64,000 nucleotides of DNA. It comes from Bacillota bacterium. Its GTDB lineage: Bacteria; Bacillota; SHA-98; Ch115; JABLXJ01. Below, piece after piece: positions 33,907-43,498 of the stretch; position 1 is the stretch's first letter; each line of letters opens with the position of its first letter. A program made the translations under genes and the position numbers. The stretch covers positions 62,001 to 126,000 of the forward strand of contig JABLXJ010000002.1 of assembly GCA_013178125.1 (NCBI GenBank), read 5' to 3'. The notes beneath the pieces were generated by a model. The model made no database searches. It was not told where the DNA came from and worked only from the letters and a program-made list of their open reading frames with translations.

Positions 33907-36552
33907 ATGTCTAAAATCGATCACATCATGGTTATCTCTCAGACCCACTGGGATCCTGAATGGTACTCTACCTTTGAGGAGTATCGCATGCGCCTCGTGG
34001 ATCTCATGGACAAACTGCTGGACATCCTCGAGAACGTGTCAGGATATCATTCGTTCATGTTTGACGGCCAAGTAAGTCCCCTGGAATCATATCTCGAGCT
34101 TTTCCCGGAGAATCGGGAGAGGATAAAGCGGTTGGTAAAGGCAGGTAAGCTTCTTGTTGGGCCCTGGTTTATCATGCCCGATGAATATATGGTTGGACCG
34201 GAGGCCCACATCCGCAACTTGCTGTTAGGTACCAGGATAGCCCAGGAATATGGAGGAGTTATGAGAGTCGGATACCTGCCGGATATGGCTGGGCATATCT
34301 CCCAAATGCCCCAGATTCTTAGAGGGTTTGGGATCGATAGTGCCGTTGTATGGCGCGGGGTGGCCGGATATCCGGAGACAGCTAAGACCGAGTTTTTATG
34401 GGAGAGCCCGGACGGCTCTCAGGTATTAGCTTTACACTTACCATGGGCCTATGGGACTCATCTTTTCCTGTTTGACGATGCCGAGTACACATTCCGAAAG
34501 ATCCAGGAACTCAAAGCAAGACAGGAAAGCAGGAATGCTACGAGGTTTATGTTATTGATGAATGGCGGCGACCATGAGGAGCCACATCGACAGCTCCCGG
34601 CTATTATAGAGGAGATCAAGAATAGGCAGCCCGGCTTTGAGCTAGAGCACTCTAACATCTTAGAGTATATAAAGGCTGTTAGGGGAGAGCTAAGCAATCC
34701 GGATGTGCATGTGGGAGAGATGAGGCGTACTGAGACGTCTCTACTCATGCCAGGCATTCAATCGACGCGTGTACCTATCAAACAGGAAAATGTCAAAACC
34801 GAGGTGTTACTCGAAAAATATGCGGAGCCCCTTTGCACTAGCGCGTGGCTTATTGGCGATAAATATCCTCAGCGTTTACTCCAGGCCGCGTGGAGATACG
34901 ACCTGCAAAATAACTTTCACGATGATATCTATGGTGCCCACGTTGATGAAGTGACAGTTGATGTACTAAATCGTTATAAACACGCCCAGGAAATCGGCGA
35001 GCGGCTGGTGGCAATCGCCTCGCATAGCTTGGCCAGTCACATTGATGCCCCTGAATGGAGAAGGGCCTTTATCGTTTTCAACCCCTGTAGCTGGAACCGG
35101 ACTGGCGTGGTGGATGCCACCATAGATTTCGCCGAGGCTGATAACATAATGGCCTTCCATATAACGCGCGACGGTAAGGATGTCCCCTTCCAGATCACGG
35201 GATCCGTAGATTTCGTCAAGTATCAAAGCGAGCGTGGCATTATGGATGGGCAGCAACCAACCGGTCCTGTCCGCCGTTATCATCTAGATATGCTGGCAGA
35301 AGATATCCCGGCTTTTGGGTACAGGGCATATAAGGTAGAGCCCGTCCCTATAGACCAAAAGCCGACCTTTACCAGTCTCGTTACGGTCAGGGGCCGGACT
35401 CTCGAGAATGAGTTTTTGAGGGTAGATATTCATGATGGTGGCCATTTCACCCTCACAGATAAGATAACCGGTCAGGTATACGGGAACTGTAATATCCTAG
35501 AGGATGGTGGGGATGTTGGCGATAACTATACTTACCAAGCCCCTGCGGCCGATCGCCTGGTTACTAATCTAGGTAGCGCGGGCCGTTATACCATAGTGGA
35601 GAGCGGCCCTGTCAGGGCTACGGTCCGCGTTGATGTGGACTTCATGTTGCCTGCATTTGCGTCACCTGATGACCGCTCTCGTGCATCTGAGGATGTGCTC
35701 TGTCCTCTATCGATCTACATTTCCTTGAATGCCGGGGCTCATTATGTTACGGTGAGAACTGAATTCGATAACAGGGCTAAGGACCATCGTTTACGAGCAA
35801 TCTTCCGGCCAGAAATTGCCGCCAGGCAGGTTTATGTGGATGGTCACTTCGATATTCTCGCGCGGGATGTGGAGGTGCCGGTCAGACCGGGTTGGCTTGA
35901 GAAGCCAAGTCCAACTCATCCTCAGCGCAACTTCGTAGCTCTACGCGGGCAGGGTCGCGGTCTCGCCATTTTGAATAAAGGCCTCATACAATATGAAGCA
36001 ACAGATGAACCCGAGCCTGCTCTCTGTGTAACTCTCCTGCGCTGCATTGGTTATTTATCTAAGGAGGGCCTGGATGAGAGGAATGGGTGTCCCTGCGGCC
36101 CCGGGTTGCCTACCCCTACTGCTCAATGCCTGGGCAAGCATGCTTTCGAATATGCTGTTTATCCCCACGATCCAATGGCTGTCTCTCTTCCCGAAATCCA
36201 TAGAGCAGGCCAGGAGTTTAGCGCTCCCATGCGTGCTGTGGATGCGACGACCAATAAAGGAGGCGCTCTACCCACGGAGTTATCTTTTTGCCGTGTCAAA
36301 GGGGCACTGGCGAGCGCCTATAAGAAGGCGGAAGATGGCGATTATGTAATCCTGAGAGTATATAATATCTCTGATGAGGCGAGTCCTGTTGAGATAGAAT
36401 GTTTCTGGCCAGTCTATGATGTTGAGGAGGTTAGTCTAGCCGAGATCCCGGTTGAGCAGACCATTGCTCTATCGAAAATTGACAACAAGGCATATCTGAC
36501 CGTCCCGGCCAAGAAGATAATCACCTTACGGTTTCAGCTTGGCCAAGTATGA
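33907..36552 (+). CDS. GH38 alpha-mannosidase
   Basis: An 881-residue cytoplasmic glycosidase of family GH38. The N-terminal catalytic part has ISQTHWDPEWYSTFEEYRMR (His and Asp zinc ligands), MFDGQ, GPWFIMPDEYMVGPEA with the presumed nucleophile Asp in MPDE, and GYLPDMAGHISQMPQILRGF. The later NNFHDDIYGAHVDE carries the third zinc His. The rest is the long beta-sandwich C-terminal region. It cleaves alpha-mannosides imported as oligosaccharides; mannose would then go to the isomerase at 36753. ATG 33907 follows TAGGAGGTG and starts 56 bases after the UroD-like gene; the ATG at 33868 has no site. Confidence 0.92.
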   Translation: MSKIDHIMVISQTHWDPEWYSTFEEYRMRLVDLMDKLLDILENVSGYHSFMFDGQVSPLESYLELFPENRERIKRLVKAGKLLVGPWFIMPDEYMVGPEAHIRNLLLGTRIAQEYGGVMRVGYLPDMAGHISQMPQILRGFGIDSAVVWRGVAGYPETAKTEFLWESPDGSQVLALHLPWAYGTHLFLFDDAEYTFRKIQELKARQESRNATRFMLLMNGGDHEEPHRQLPAIIEEIKNRQPGFELEHSNILEYIKAVRGELSNPDVHVGEMRRTETSLLMPGIQSTRVPIKQENVKTEVLLEKYAEPLCTSAWLIGDKYPQRLLQAAWRYDLQNNFHDDIYGAHVDEVTVDVLNRYKHAQEIGERLVAIASHSLASHIDAPEWRRAFIVFNPCSWNRTGVVDATIDFAEADNIMAFHITRDGKDVPFQITGSVDFVKYQSERGIMDGQQPTGPVRRYHLDMLAEDIPAFGYRAYKVEPVPIDQKPTFTSLVTVRGRTLENEFLRVDIHDGGHFTLTDKITGQVYGNCNILEDGGDVGDNYTYQAPAADRLVTNLGSAGRYTIVESGPVRATVRVDVDFMLPAFASPDDRSRASEDVLCPLSIYISLNAGAHYVTVRTEFDNRAKDHRLRAIFRPEIAARQVYVDGHFDILARDVEVPVRPGWLEKPSPTHPQRNFVALRGQGRGLAILNKGLIQYEATDEPEPALCVTLLRCIGYLSKEGLDERNGCPCGPGLPTPTAQCLGKHAFEYAVYPHDPMAVSLPEIHRAGQEFSAPMRAVDATTNKGGALPTELSFCRVKGALASAYKKAEDGDYVILRVYNISDEASPVEIECFWPVYDVEEVSLAEIPVEQTIALSKIDNKAYLTVPAKKIITLRFQLGQV

Positions 36553-36752
36553 CTTAACTTCAGCCAAGGCTTAGACTCACCTATTCATCCGGTTTTCCGA
36601 GCCTTCAAGGAATGGGTCTGTAGGTGCGGCCTTGAAGCTAGAAAGGGATAGAGATAGCGTTGTAAACCAATCTATTTTATATGGCGCTACTACTCTATGA
36701 GGCACTACTACCGATACCGAAAAATAGGGTAAGGTAAGAGGGGGAATTGCTG

Positions 36753-37433
36753 GTGAAGCGTTCAGAGCTAAATAAGATCATGCGAGAAGGGGTAGCATTT
36801 ATCAAAAAGATGAACTTCGCCCTGCCGCCGTTTGCCTACTGGACCCCGGAGGACTGGAAGGATAAGGGCCACGAGTATGACGAGATCAGGGACAATATGC
36901 TGGGATGGGATATAACCGACTTCGGGAGCGGGGATTACCATAGGGTGGGCCTCTTGATGTTTACACTCCGTAACGGGAATTTCAACATGGAGAAGTATAT
37001 TAAGCCATATGCTGAAAAACTCTTGATAGTAGAAGAAGAGCAGGTGACCCCTTTCCATTTCCATTGGAGAAAGATGGAGGATATCATAAACCGTGGAGGC
37101 GGGAACCTGCTGGTGCAGCTGTATAATTCAACTGAGAATGATGAGCTCGCCGATACACCAGTCTTGATCTCGCAGGATGGGAGGAACTATACCGACCCGG
37201 CCGGCACGATCGTCCGGCTCACCCCTGGTGAAAGCATTACGTTCGCTCCCCGTGTATACCACAAGTTCTGGGGCGAGAAAGGTACGGGCATGGTCCTGCT
37301 CGGCGAGGTGTCAAAGATGAATGATGACAGGGTTGATAACCGCTTTCTCGAGAGGGTCGGGAGATTTCCAAGCATCGAGGAGGATGAGCCACCGTTATAT
37401 CTTCTCTCGAATGAGTACCCGGAGGCTGAGTAA
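36753..37433 (+). CDS. D-lyxose isomerase family protein (mannose/lyxose isomerase)
   Basis: A 226-residue cupin-type sugar isomerase. It begins MKRSELNKIMREGVAFIKKM and keeps the strong family motifs NMLGWDITDFGSGDY, PYAEKLLIVEEEQVTPFHFH, then WRKMEDIINRGGGNLLV and RVYHKFWGEKGTGMVLLGEV. The two His of FHFHW, the Glu of KMED and the His of YHKFW are the expected manganese ligands. Such enzymes convert D-lyxose to D-xylulose and D-mannose to D-fructose. Here it likely handles mannose freed by GH38, or lyxose for the FGGY kinase. GTG 36753 is chosen: MKRSE is canonical and GAGGGGG lies upstream. Confidence 0.93.
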   Translation: MKRSELNKIMREGVAFIKKMNFALPPFAYWTPEDWKDKGHEYDEIRDNMLGWDITDFGSGDYHRVGLLMFTLRNGNFNMEKYIKPYAEKLLIVEEEQVTPFHFHWRKMEDIINRGGGNLLVQLYNSTENDELADTPVLISQDGRNYTDPAGTIVRLTPGESITFAPRVYHKFWGEKGTGMVLLGEVSKMNDDRVDNRFLERVGRFPSIEEDEPPLYLLSNEYPEAE

Positions 37434-37550
37434 GCCCGCAAAATAAAGGTTTAGAAGTAAATTCGTATGCCAGCATGCCGGGCGACTTTTAAGCGTTTCG
37501 AGCAAAAGTAGTAGCGGCAAGACTAGCGGGGTTAGGCCGGGCATGGTTAG

Positions 37551-37589
37551 GCCGCCTGCGTCCCGATTTTGACCATGGGGGCAGGCGGC
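37551..37589 (+). terminator. Hairpin after locus 3
   Basis: GCCGCCTGC (37551-37559) pairs perfectly with GCAGGCGGC (37581-37589); ATCTCTCATTTT follows. It probably ends the long locus 3 transcript. The T-tract is weak, so efficiency is doubtful. Confidence 0.5.
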
Positions 37590-37653
37590 ATCTCTCATTT
37601 TGCGGAACATGGCGAATTCTTACTCTTATGTGTGGTGTATGTGGCGCGGTTGG

Positions 37654-37928
37654 TTAGAGCACCCTCGCTGCTATATCTGCAAGCTCCGAGCGTTCACCCT
37701 TGACCAGGGTCACATGCCCGTCTATGGGCTGGTCCTTGAACCCTTCCACCACATGGACCAGCCCGTTGCTGGAGGAATCAAGATAGGGGCTATTAATCTG
37801 GTAAGGGTCTCCAGTCAGGACCAGCTTCGATCCCTCTTCGATCTCCTGCGAGAGGCTTCCTCTTGGACGCCGGTTATCAAGTAGCCGGGAAATCTTTCGC
37901 GCGTTCCGGGCCCACCTCGTCTTCCCGT
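37654..37928 (-). pseudogene. PhoH-family ATPase C-terminal fragment
   Basis: Reading the minus strand gives EEGSKLVLTGDPYQINSPYL, then DSSSNGLVHVVEGFKDQPID and GHVTLVKGERSELADIAARV and L before a TAA stop (37656-37654). This is the end of a PhoH-like ATPase (KVVLTGDPYQID.PYLD...GERSELA). Upstream is DNRRPRGSLSQ and KTRWARNARKISRLL, then a stop near 37930, so the Walker A half and most of the protein are missing. No start codon context exists. Clearly a leftover of a larger gene. Confidence 0.7.
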
Positions 37929-38276
37929 CGTTTCAGGCCATCGATCTATAGAACAGGAATTGGAGAACAGTAATTGGGGACCAGGCTTGCTTGCCCTTTG
38001 AAGCAGGTCTAAGGGGGTTTAACGGAGAGCCTGAGTGACACAGCTTCCCGTTGCATCATGGAAAAATGCATATCGCGCATAAGACAGGGGATATATAGAT
38101 GGACCTGGAGCAACGATGACGACCGAGGTTTCAATCCAGCCATTCCCAAGGCGTGGTATCGTGGATTGAGGTGGCATCTCCATCCCTGGGCTTATGCACG
38201 TTATGAAAAAATGTGCTTAGATGGTCTGAAAGGCTTGAAGGACCTGGAAGGAACTTGAAGGGGCTCGAAAGACTCA
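37929..38276. other. Intergenic stretch without clear genes
   Basis: Between the PhoH fragment and the met promoter I see no gene. Near 38230-38270 there are degenerate repeats of the kind CTTGAAGGACCTGGAAGG/AACTTGAAGGGGCTCGAAAG. A short open frame at 38058-38258 has no recognisable content. Confidence 0.4.
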
Positions 38277-38305
38277 TTGATAGGTGAAGACCCGTCGTGT
38301 AATAT
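38277..38305 (+). promoter_or_regulatory. Promoter of the methionine transport operon
   Basis: TTGATA (38277-38282) and TAATAT (38300-38305) are 17 bases apart, a good housekeeping-type promoter 50 bases before the SAM riboswitch. Confidence 0.75.
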
Positions 38306-38354
38306 TTATATCAACCCAATAAAATGCCTTACTAAAACCTTGCTAAACCGGTCT

Positions 38355-38482
38355 TCTTATCTAGAGAAGGGGAGGGACGGGCCCGATGAGCCTTCGGCAA
38401 CAACCGGCGTCCGGCACCGTGCCGCGCCCGGCGCTGGGAATGTGCCAATTCCTGCAGGATGGGTGCATCCTGGGAGATAAGA
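38355..38482 (+). promoter_or_regulatory. SAM-I riboswitch (S-box)
   Basis: The leader has the SAM-I hallmarks: P1 strands TCTTATC (38355-38361) and GATAAGA (38476-38482), the GGGAGGGACGGGCCCGATGA segment, CTTCGGCAACAACCGGC of P2/kink-turn, and GTGCCAATTCCTGCAGGAT in the P3/P4 region. SAM binding would stabilise P1 and free the following terminator. The 3' P1 strand with AAGAGGAGG can pair with CCTCTTCTT of the terminator, giving an antiterminator. Confidence 0.93.
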
Positions 38483-38496
38483 GGAGGGACCGTACT

Positions 38497-38523
38497 AACC
38501 TCTTCTTGTCGAAGAGGTTTTTT
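38497..38523 (+). terminator. Riboswitch-controlled intrinsic terminator
   Basis: AACCTCTTC (38497-38505), loop TTGTC, GAAGAGGTT (38511-38519) and a run of T. It is the expression platform of the SAM riboswitch: high SAM stops transcription before metN. Confidence 0.92.
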
Positions 38524-38623
38524 GCTGCTAGGAGGGGTTTTTTACTGCGCGGCGAGGGGAAGATGCTGCACGACGGTAGAACATGACGATAGGGAAAGGC
38601 AAAGAGAGGCGGCAGGATCCTGG

Positions 38624-39706
38624 ATGGCAGATACAAGAGATATGATGATTCGGTTGGATAACGTCACCAAGATTTACGGGCACGGTGACGGGCAGGTTGT
38701 CGCCCTGCGTGACGTCAGCCTGGAGGTTAAGAAGGGTGAGATTTTTGGGATTATCGGGTTGAGCGGGGCGGGCAAGAGCACCCTCATCCGGTGCATCAAT
38801 AGACTGGAGGTGCCACAGCGCGGGACCATAGAGATCGGAGGCCGTGACATTACGAAGCTAAATGGCCGGGAACTGCGGGAAGCCAGGCGGGGAATCGGCA
38901 TGATCTTTCAGCATTTTAACCTTCTTTCATCACGCACAGTCTTTGGTAATGTGGCCTTTCCCCTGGAGGTGGCAGGAGTGGACCGGGCCGAGCTGCGGAA
39001 ACGGGTCAAGGAGCTGGTCGACCTGGTTGGTCTCTCCGATAAGCTTTACGCTTATCCTTCACAGCTAAGTGGTGGGCAAAAGCAGCGGGTGGGGATTGCC
39101 AGGGCGCTGGCTAATCGCCCCGGGGTCCTCCTTTGCGACGAGGCGACCTCGGCCCTCGACCCTGAGACGACCAAATCCATCCTGAATCTGCTGCGGGACG
39201 TCAACCGGCGTTTGGAGTTAACCATCGTGCTGATCACCCACGAGATGAATGTAATCAAAGAGATCTGTGACACGGTGGCGGTAATCGAAAACGGGCAGAT
39301 CGTCGAGAATGGCCCCGTGGTCGAGGTGTTCGCTAACCCGCGCACTAGCACGGCCCGGCGGTTCATCAAGGGCGTCTTGCACACCGAGGTCCCGGAAGAG
39401 ATCAGGCAGCGGAAGCTGATCGTGCATCGCGAGGGATGTGTCGGTAAGACGGTCCGGATCTCGTTTATCGGCCAGTCGGCCGGCGAGCCGGTCATTTCTT
39501 CGCTGATCCGCCGGTTTGATGTTGATGTCAATATCATTTATGCTAACCTCGACCTCATCAAGGAGACGCCTTTTGGTTCGCTGATCATAGAGATAGTTGG
39601 ACCAGATGATAATGTTGAGGGGTCATTGCAGTATCTTGCCGACCAGGGGTTAAAGATCGAGGTGTTGAATGGTGTGGGACCCACGGGTTTGGAGTCTGCT
39701 GGTTGA
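38624..39706 (+). CDS. metN: Methionine ABC transporter ATP-binding protein
   Basis: A 360-residue ATPase of the methionine importer. Walker A is GLSGAGKSTLIRC, the Q-loop FQHFNLLSSRTVFGN, the signature LSGGQKQRVGIARAL, Walker B GVLLCDEATSALDPET and the H-loop VLITHEMNV. The C-terminal ~90 residues form the ACT-like NIL domain (VRISFIGQSAGEPVISSLIR) that senses methionine and slows transport. It lies just downstream of a SAM riboswitch and terminator, so is expressed when SAM is low. ATG 38624 and ATG 38642/38645 are all possible; 38624 has an AGG-rich upstream site. The end overlaps metI by 38 bases. Confidence 0.95.
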   Translation: MADTRDMMIRLDNVTKIYGHGDGQVVALRDVSLEVKKGEIFGIIGLSGAGKSTLIRCINRLEVPQRGTIEIGGRDITKLNGRELREARRGIGMIFQHFNLLSSRTVFGNVAFPLEVAGVDRAELRKRVKELVDLVGLSDKLYAYPSQLSGGQKQRVGIARALANRPGVLLCDEATSALDPETTKSILNLLRDVNRRLELTIVLITHEMNVIKEICDTVAVIENGQIVENGPVVEVFANPRTSTARRFIKGVLHTEVPEEIRQRKLIVHREGCVGKTVRISFIGQSAGEPVISSLIRRFDVDVNIIYANLDLIKETPFGSLIIEIVGPDDNVEGSLQYLADQGLKIEVLNGVGPTGLESAG

Positions 39707-40328
39707 AGCACTGTGGGAAACACTTTATATGGTGGGGGTTTCTCTGGCGCTTTCTGCCCTTTTCGGGATGCCTCTTGGTGTCCTGCTTGTAATTACGGGC
39801 CCGCGACATATTCGCCCGAACGCGGCCTTACATAATATCCTATCGGTGACCATCAATGCCGGGCGTTCGATCCCATTCATCATCCTGCTGGTAGCCATCG
39901 TCCCATTTACGCGCCTGCTGGTAGGGACGTCTATTGGAACCACCGGTGCCATGGTGCCTCTGACGGTGGGCGCAATCCCCTTTGTTGCGCGGGTGGTGGA
40001 ATCGGCGATCCTGGAGGTGGAGTGGGGTGTGATCGAGGCCGCCCAGGCTATGGGGGCTACCACATGGCAGATTATCGCTAAGGTCCTGGTCCCGGAGGCC
40101 ATGTCCGGACTGGTCCTGGGTCTGACTATTACCGCGGTTAGCCTGGTCAGCTACTCTGCCATGGCAGGGGCGGTCGGGGGAGGTGGGCTGGGCGATTTGG
40201 CCGTTCGCTACGGGTACCAGCGGTTCCGTGGCGACATCATGTTGGCCACGGTTCTCGTTTTGGTGATATTAGTCCAGGGCATTCAATCCCTGGGAGACTG
40301 GCTTGCAAGACGTCTGAGTCGTCGATAA
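39669..40328 (+). CDS. metI: Methionine ABC transporter permease
   Basis: A 219-residue membrane protein with five hydrophobic segments. It shows the family pattern LLVEALWETLYMVGVSLALS, NAGRSIPFIILLVAIVPFTR, the coupling loop VIEAAQAMGATTWQIIAKVL and SAMAGAVGGGGLGDLAVRYG. ATG 39669 lies inside the end of metN; GAGGTG just before is the ribosome site, suggesting coupled translation. Pairs with MetN and MetQ to import D/L-methionine. Confidence 0.95.
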   Translation: MVWDPRVWSLLVEALWETLYMVGVSLALSALFGMPLGVLLVITGPRHIRPNAALHNILSVTINAGRSIPFIILLVAIVPFTRLLVGTSIGTTGAMVPLTVGAIPFVARVVESAILEVEWGVIEAAQAMGATTWQIIAKVLVPEAMSGLVLGLTITAVSLVSYSAMAGAVGGGGLGDLAVRYGYQRFRGDIMLATVLVLVILVQGIQSLGDWLARRLSRR

Positions 40329-40486
40329 CCTGACAGACAAGATAGGCAAGGTGGGTAAATCTACCGGAGTCTATAACTTACCGCACCGGGGTCTACCAGA
40401 ATCTATTTACTGGGCGATCTACTTATTGGATGACCTACTTACGGGATAAGCTTGACGATTCAAGAAACAGAGGAGGCAGATCTTCG

Positions 40487-41299
40487 ATGAAAAAGACGTT
40501 GTTCTTCACACTATTATTGGCGCTGGTGGTAGGGTTACTGGCAGGGGTAGGTGGTCAGGCCCCGGCCCCGGTGATGGCTTCAACCGTGTTGAAGGTTGGG
40601 GCTTCGCCGACGCCGCATGCTCAGATCCTGGAGTTGATTAAACCCATATTAGCAAAGGAAGGCATTACCCTGCAAATCATCGAGTTTCAGGATTACGTCC
40701 AGCCCAATCTTGCCCTGGCAGAAGGGGAGCTGGATGCAAACTACTTCCAACACATCCCTTACCTCGAGCAGTTCAGCAAGGACCATAACTTGGACCTTAC
40801 CTATATCGCCAAGGTGCATATTGAACCAATGGGTATTTATTCCCGTAAAACTAAATCCCTGAAGGACTTGAGAAACAGGGCTATAGTGGCCATCCCCAAC
40901 GATCCCACCAACGGTGGCAGGGCTCTCCTTCTCCTGCAGCGCGCCGGGCTGATCGAGCTTCGCAAGGGTGCGGGGCTCTCTGCGACCGAGCTAGACATCG
41001 CCAAGAACCCCAAGGGCTTGCAGATCAGACCCCTGGAGGCGGCCCAGCTGCCGAGGGCGCTCGCGGATGTGGATATCGCAGTGATCAATACCAATTACGC
41101 CCTGCCGGCGAAGCTGGTCCCGACTAAGGACGCCCTGTTTATGGAGGATAGCGAATCCCCATACGTAAATATCCTGGCAGTGCGTGCGAAGGATAAGAAC
41201 AACCCGGCTCTGCAGAAGCTCGCCAGGGCCCTGACAAGTACTACGGTCAGGGAGTATATCCTCAAGAACTATAAAGGGGATATTGTCCCGGCCTTTTAG
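40487..41299 (+). CDS. metQ: Methionine-binding protein
   Basis: A 270-residue NlpA/MetQ-type binding protein. It has a signal segment (MKKTLFFTLLLALVVGLLAG), then VLKVGASPTPHAQILELIKP, the LDANYFQHIPYLEQFSKDHN binding segment, GIYSRKTKSLKDL, AIPNDPTNGGRALLLLQRAG and DIAVINTNYALPA. Most MetQ proteins are lipoproteins with LxxC; here no Cys follows the signal (AGVGGQAPAPVMAS), so it is probably soluble in a periplasm. AGAGGAGG precedes ATG 40487; the preceding 158 bases after metI show no gene. Confidence 0.93.
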   Translation: MKKTLFFTLLLALVVGLLAGVGGQAPAPVMASTVLKVGASPTPHAQILELIKPILAKEGITLQIIEFQDYVQPNLALAEGELDANYFQHIPYLEQFSKDHNLDLTYIAKVHIEPMGIYSRKTKSLKDLRNRAIVAIPNDPTNGGRALLLLQRAGLIELRKGAGLSATELDIAKNPKGLQIRPLEAAQLPRALADVDIAVINTNYALPAKLVPTKDALFMEDSESPYVNILAVRAKDKNNPALQKLARALTSTTVREYILKNYKGDIVPAF

Positions 41300-41599
41300 C
41301 TGGTATCCTGAGCGGCGTCCCGTGCGGTGTCCCGAGCAATCTCGAGCGGCCCCGGGCGGCCCCGAGGGGTTCCGGCCCGGTCCCGGCCGTACTCGTGCTC
41401 TTTAACCCTCAACCCTATCAGGGTGGAGGGGCCTGACGGTGGCCTCCCGGTTCCCGGTGCTAGCGTAGAATGGAGGTATCCTGCTACCCTGCTACGCTGG
41501 AGGAAATCATGCCGGATGACCCTGTTGTACTTTTCAATATTTACGGTGCGGGCGTAACACCCGGGCTGGTCATCATTTCTGATGCCCCAACCACCCGTC
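41300..41599. other. Convergent intergenic region with GC-rich degenerate repeats
   Basis: Between metQ and the oppositely oriented locus 4, the sequence at about 41310-41395 repeats GAGCGGC/CCCGGGCGGCCCCGAGG-like units; no perfect terminator hairpin stands out. No gene is supported. Confidence 0.4.
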
Positions 41600-42469
41600 T
41601 TATTTGATAGCCCCCCTTGTAAGGCCGCTAACGATATACTTGCGGGCGAAAATGCCGAAGACTAGCCCGGGTAGGAGCATGACGGTAGCGGCTGCGGAGA
41701 GCTCGCCCCAGGCTATGCCCCTGGCGCTTATGAATCCCGTCACCGCTACGGGCATGGTTTGCGCTTCCGGCGAGAAGGTGAGGTTCAATGCGAAGAGAAA
41801 TTCATTCCATGACAACAAAAACGTAAACATGGCTGTGGCAATGATGCCCGGGGTTGACAGCGGGGCGATAACCTTGCGGATGGCGAGCAACCTGCTGGCC
41901 CCGTCGATCATGGCAGCTTCTTCAAGCTCCCTGGGTATGCTTGCAAGATAGCTTCTCAATATCCACACGACGAAGGGCAGGTTGAACGCTGTGTGGGCGA
42001 TGATGAGGGCCGTCCTGGTGTTGGTCAGCTTGAACCTCTGCATAAGCAGATAAAGCGGGATAACCAGGACGACGCCGGGTAGCATACGTGACGCGAGGAT
42101 GGTAAAAGCCAAAAAGGAATTTCCGGCGAACCGGAACCTGGCCAGGCTATATGCCCCCAATCCTCCGATGATCAACGAGACTGCGACGGTTAGCGTTGCT
42201 ACTATCAAACTGTTGAGGAAGTACTTTTCAAGGAAGCCCATTTTTATGATATACCTGTAGGCCTGGAACGTCGGCTGGAAAACCAGAACCGGCGGCCTTG
42301 CAAAGATGTCTATTTCATTCTTGAGCGATGTCATAAAGAGCCAGATAAGGGGGAAAAGCGCAATGAACGTCAGGATTATAAGTATAGAATAGCGGAGCGC
42401 CCCGATGAATGAGGAGCGGGATGGCGGCTTTAACATCTTTCCGGGGTTTCCGGAGCTTTTCATGATCAC
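41600..42469 (-). CDS. Carbohydrate ABC transporter permease, MalG-like (locus 4)
   Basis: A 289-residue membrane protein: first membrane helix with YSILIILTFIALFPLIWLFM, EAA loop ELEEAAMIDGASRLLAIRKV, C-terminal KYIVSGLTRGAIK. GTG 42469 has GGAGG 11 bases upstream on the minus strand; ATG 42463 is the other option. Last gene of the minus-strand locus, 75 bases after the first permease. Confidence 0.9.
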   Translation of the reverse strand: MIMKSSGNPGKMLKPPSRSSFIGALRYSILIILTFIALFPLIWLFMTSLKNEIDIFARPPVLVFQPTFQAYRYIIKMGFLEKYFLNSLIVATLTVAVSLIIGGLGAYSLARFRFAGNSFLAFTILASRMLPGVVLVIPLYLLMQRFKLTNTRTALIIAHTAFNLPFVVWILRSYLASIPRELEEAAMIDGASRLLAIRKVIAPLSTPGIIATAMFTFLLSWNEFLFALNLTFSPEAQTMPVAVTGFISARGIAWGELSAAATVMLLPGLVFGIFARKYIVSGLTRGAIK

Positions 42470-42544
42470 TTTGCTCTACGCCTCCTATCAACGCAGCTGT
42501 TGGCAGTGGATTATTGTCCTGCGTTTCATCATAGTTCCAAGGCT

Positions 42545-43447
42545 TCATAGCTCCGAGGCTTCAATCTTGAATCCCTTAATCATCAGGTAGCTCATGACAG
42601 CGATTATAATAAAGACTACATAGGCCAGGGCGGACGCGTAACCGGTGTTGAAATACTGGAATGCCGTCCGGACTGTGAATGTACTCACGGATTCTGTTGC
42701 AGATCCCGGGCCCCCGCCTGTCAGGATATAAATTGTATCGAAAACGCGAAATGCGTCCATGACGCGGATAAGCAAGACTACGACAATAACGGGTTTGAGC
42801 AGGGGTAAGGTAACGTAGAAGAAACGCTGCGAGCTGGTCGCACCGTCGATCAGCGCCGCCTCATACGGCTCAGATGGGAGGGATGATAAACCTGCCAGGA
42901 TTAACGTGAAGGCAAAGGGGGTTGTCTGCCATATATCGACAAATATGACCGCCACCATAGCGAGAACAGGGGAGCTAAGGAACGTAACCCTCTCAAACCC
43001 GGCCAACTGGAATAGGTAAGGTATGAGTCCGACATCTGTAAGGAACAATATCCGCCATATGATGCCTACAGCGACAGGGGTGGTGACGACAGGTAAGAAC
43101 AGGGCGGTTTGAAAGAATGTCTTCCCCTTGAAATTCCCCTGGAGGAGCAGGGCGACCGCAATCCCTAAAATGAGCTCCACCGCTACCGCGAAGAAGGTAA
43201 ATACAAAGGTATTGCGAATGGCCACCAAAAAGGCCGGATCCGTCAGCGCTTTCGAATAGTTTTGGAAGAACACAAACGTTTTCCCCAAAAACGGCCTGGC
43301 CACGCTCCACCGGTAGAAGCTGATCGTCAGCGAATAAAGAAGGGGAAAGAACAGGACCAAGCCCAGGGTTATGATGGTTGGCATTATGAATAATATGACG
43401 ATCCTCTTTTCCGCGAAGCCTGATGATCTCTTTACCGCATCTCTCAT
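42545..43447 (-). CDS. Carbohydrate ABC transporter permease, MalF-like (locus 4)
   Basis: A 300-residue membrane protein. It has IVILFIMPTIITLGLVLFFP as first helix, the EAA loop EPYEAALIDGATSSQRFFYV then TLPLLKP, and FDTIYILTGGGPGSATES. It follows the binding-protein gene by 170 bases that contain a strong hairpin. Membrane half of the locus 4 importer; sugar unknown. Confidence 0.92.
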   Translation of the reverse strand: MRDAVKRSSGFAEKRIVILFIMPTIITLGLVLFFPLLYSLTISFYRWSVARPFLGKTFVFFQNYSKALTDPAFLVAIRNTFVFTFFAVAVELILGIAVALLLQGNFKGKTFFQTALFLPVVTTPVAVGIIWRILFLTDVGLIPYLFQLAGFERVTFLSSPVLAMVAVIFVDIWQTTPFAFTLILAGLSSLPSEPYEAALIDGATSSQRFFYVTLPLLKPVIVVVLLIRVMDAFRVFDTIYILTGGGPGSATESVSTFTVRTAFQYFNTGYASALAYVVFIIIAVMSYLMIKGFKIEASEL

Positions 43448-43498
43448 CGTCGCGGTTCCCTCCTCTGCCGGGTCGACCGAAGGAAACGATTAGCGGCC

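Noticed and set aside
37638-37665. tRNA-like D-arm (GCGCGGTTGGTTAGAGC)
   Set aside because: No acceptor, anticodon or T-arm follows; the bases overlap the stop of the PhoH fragment.
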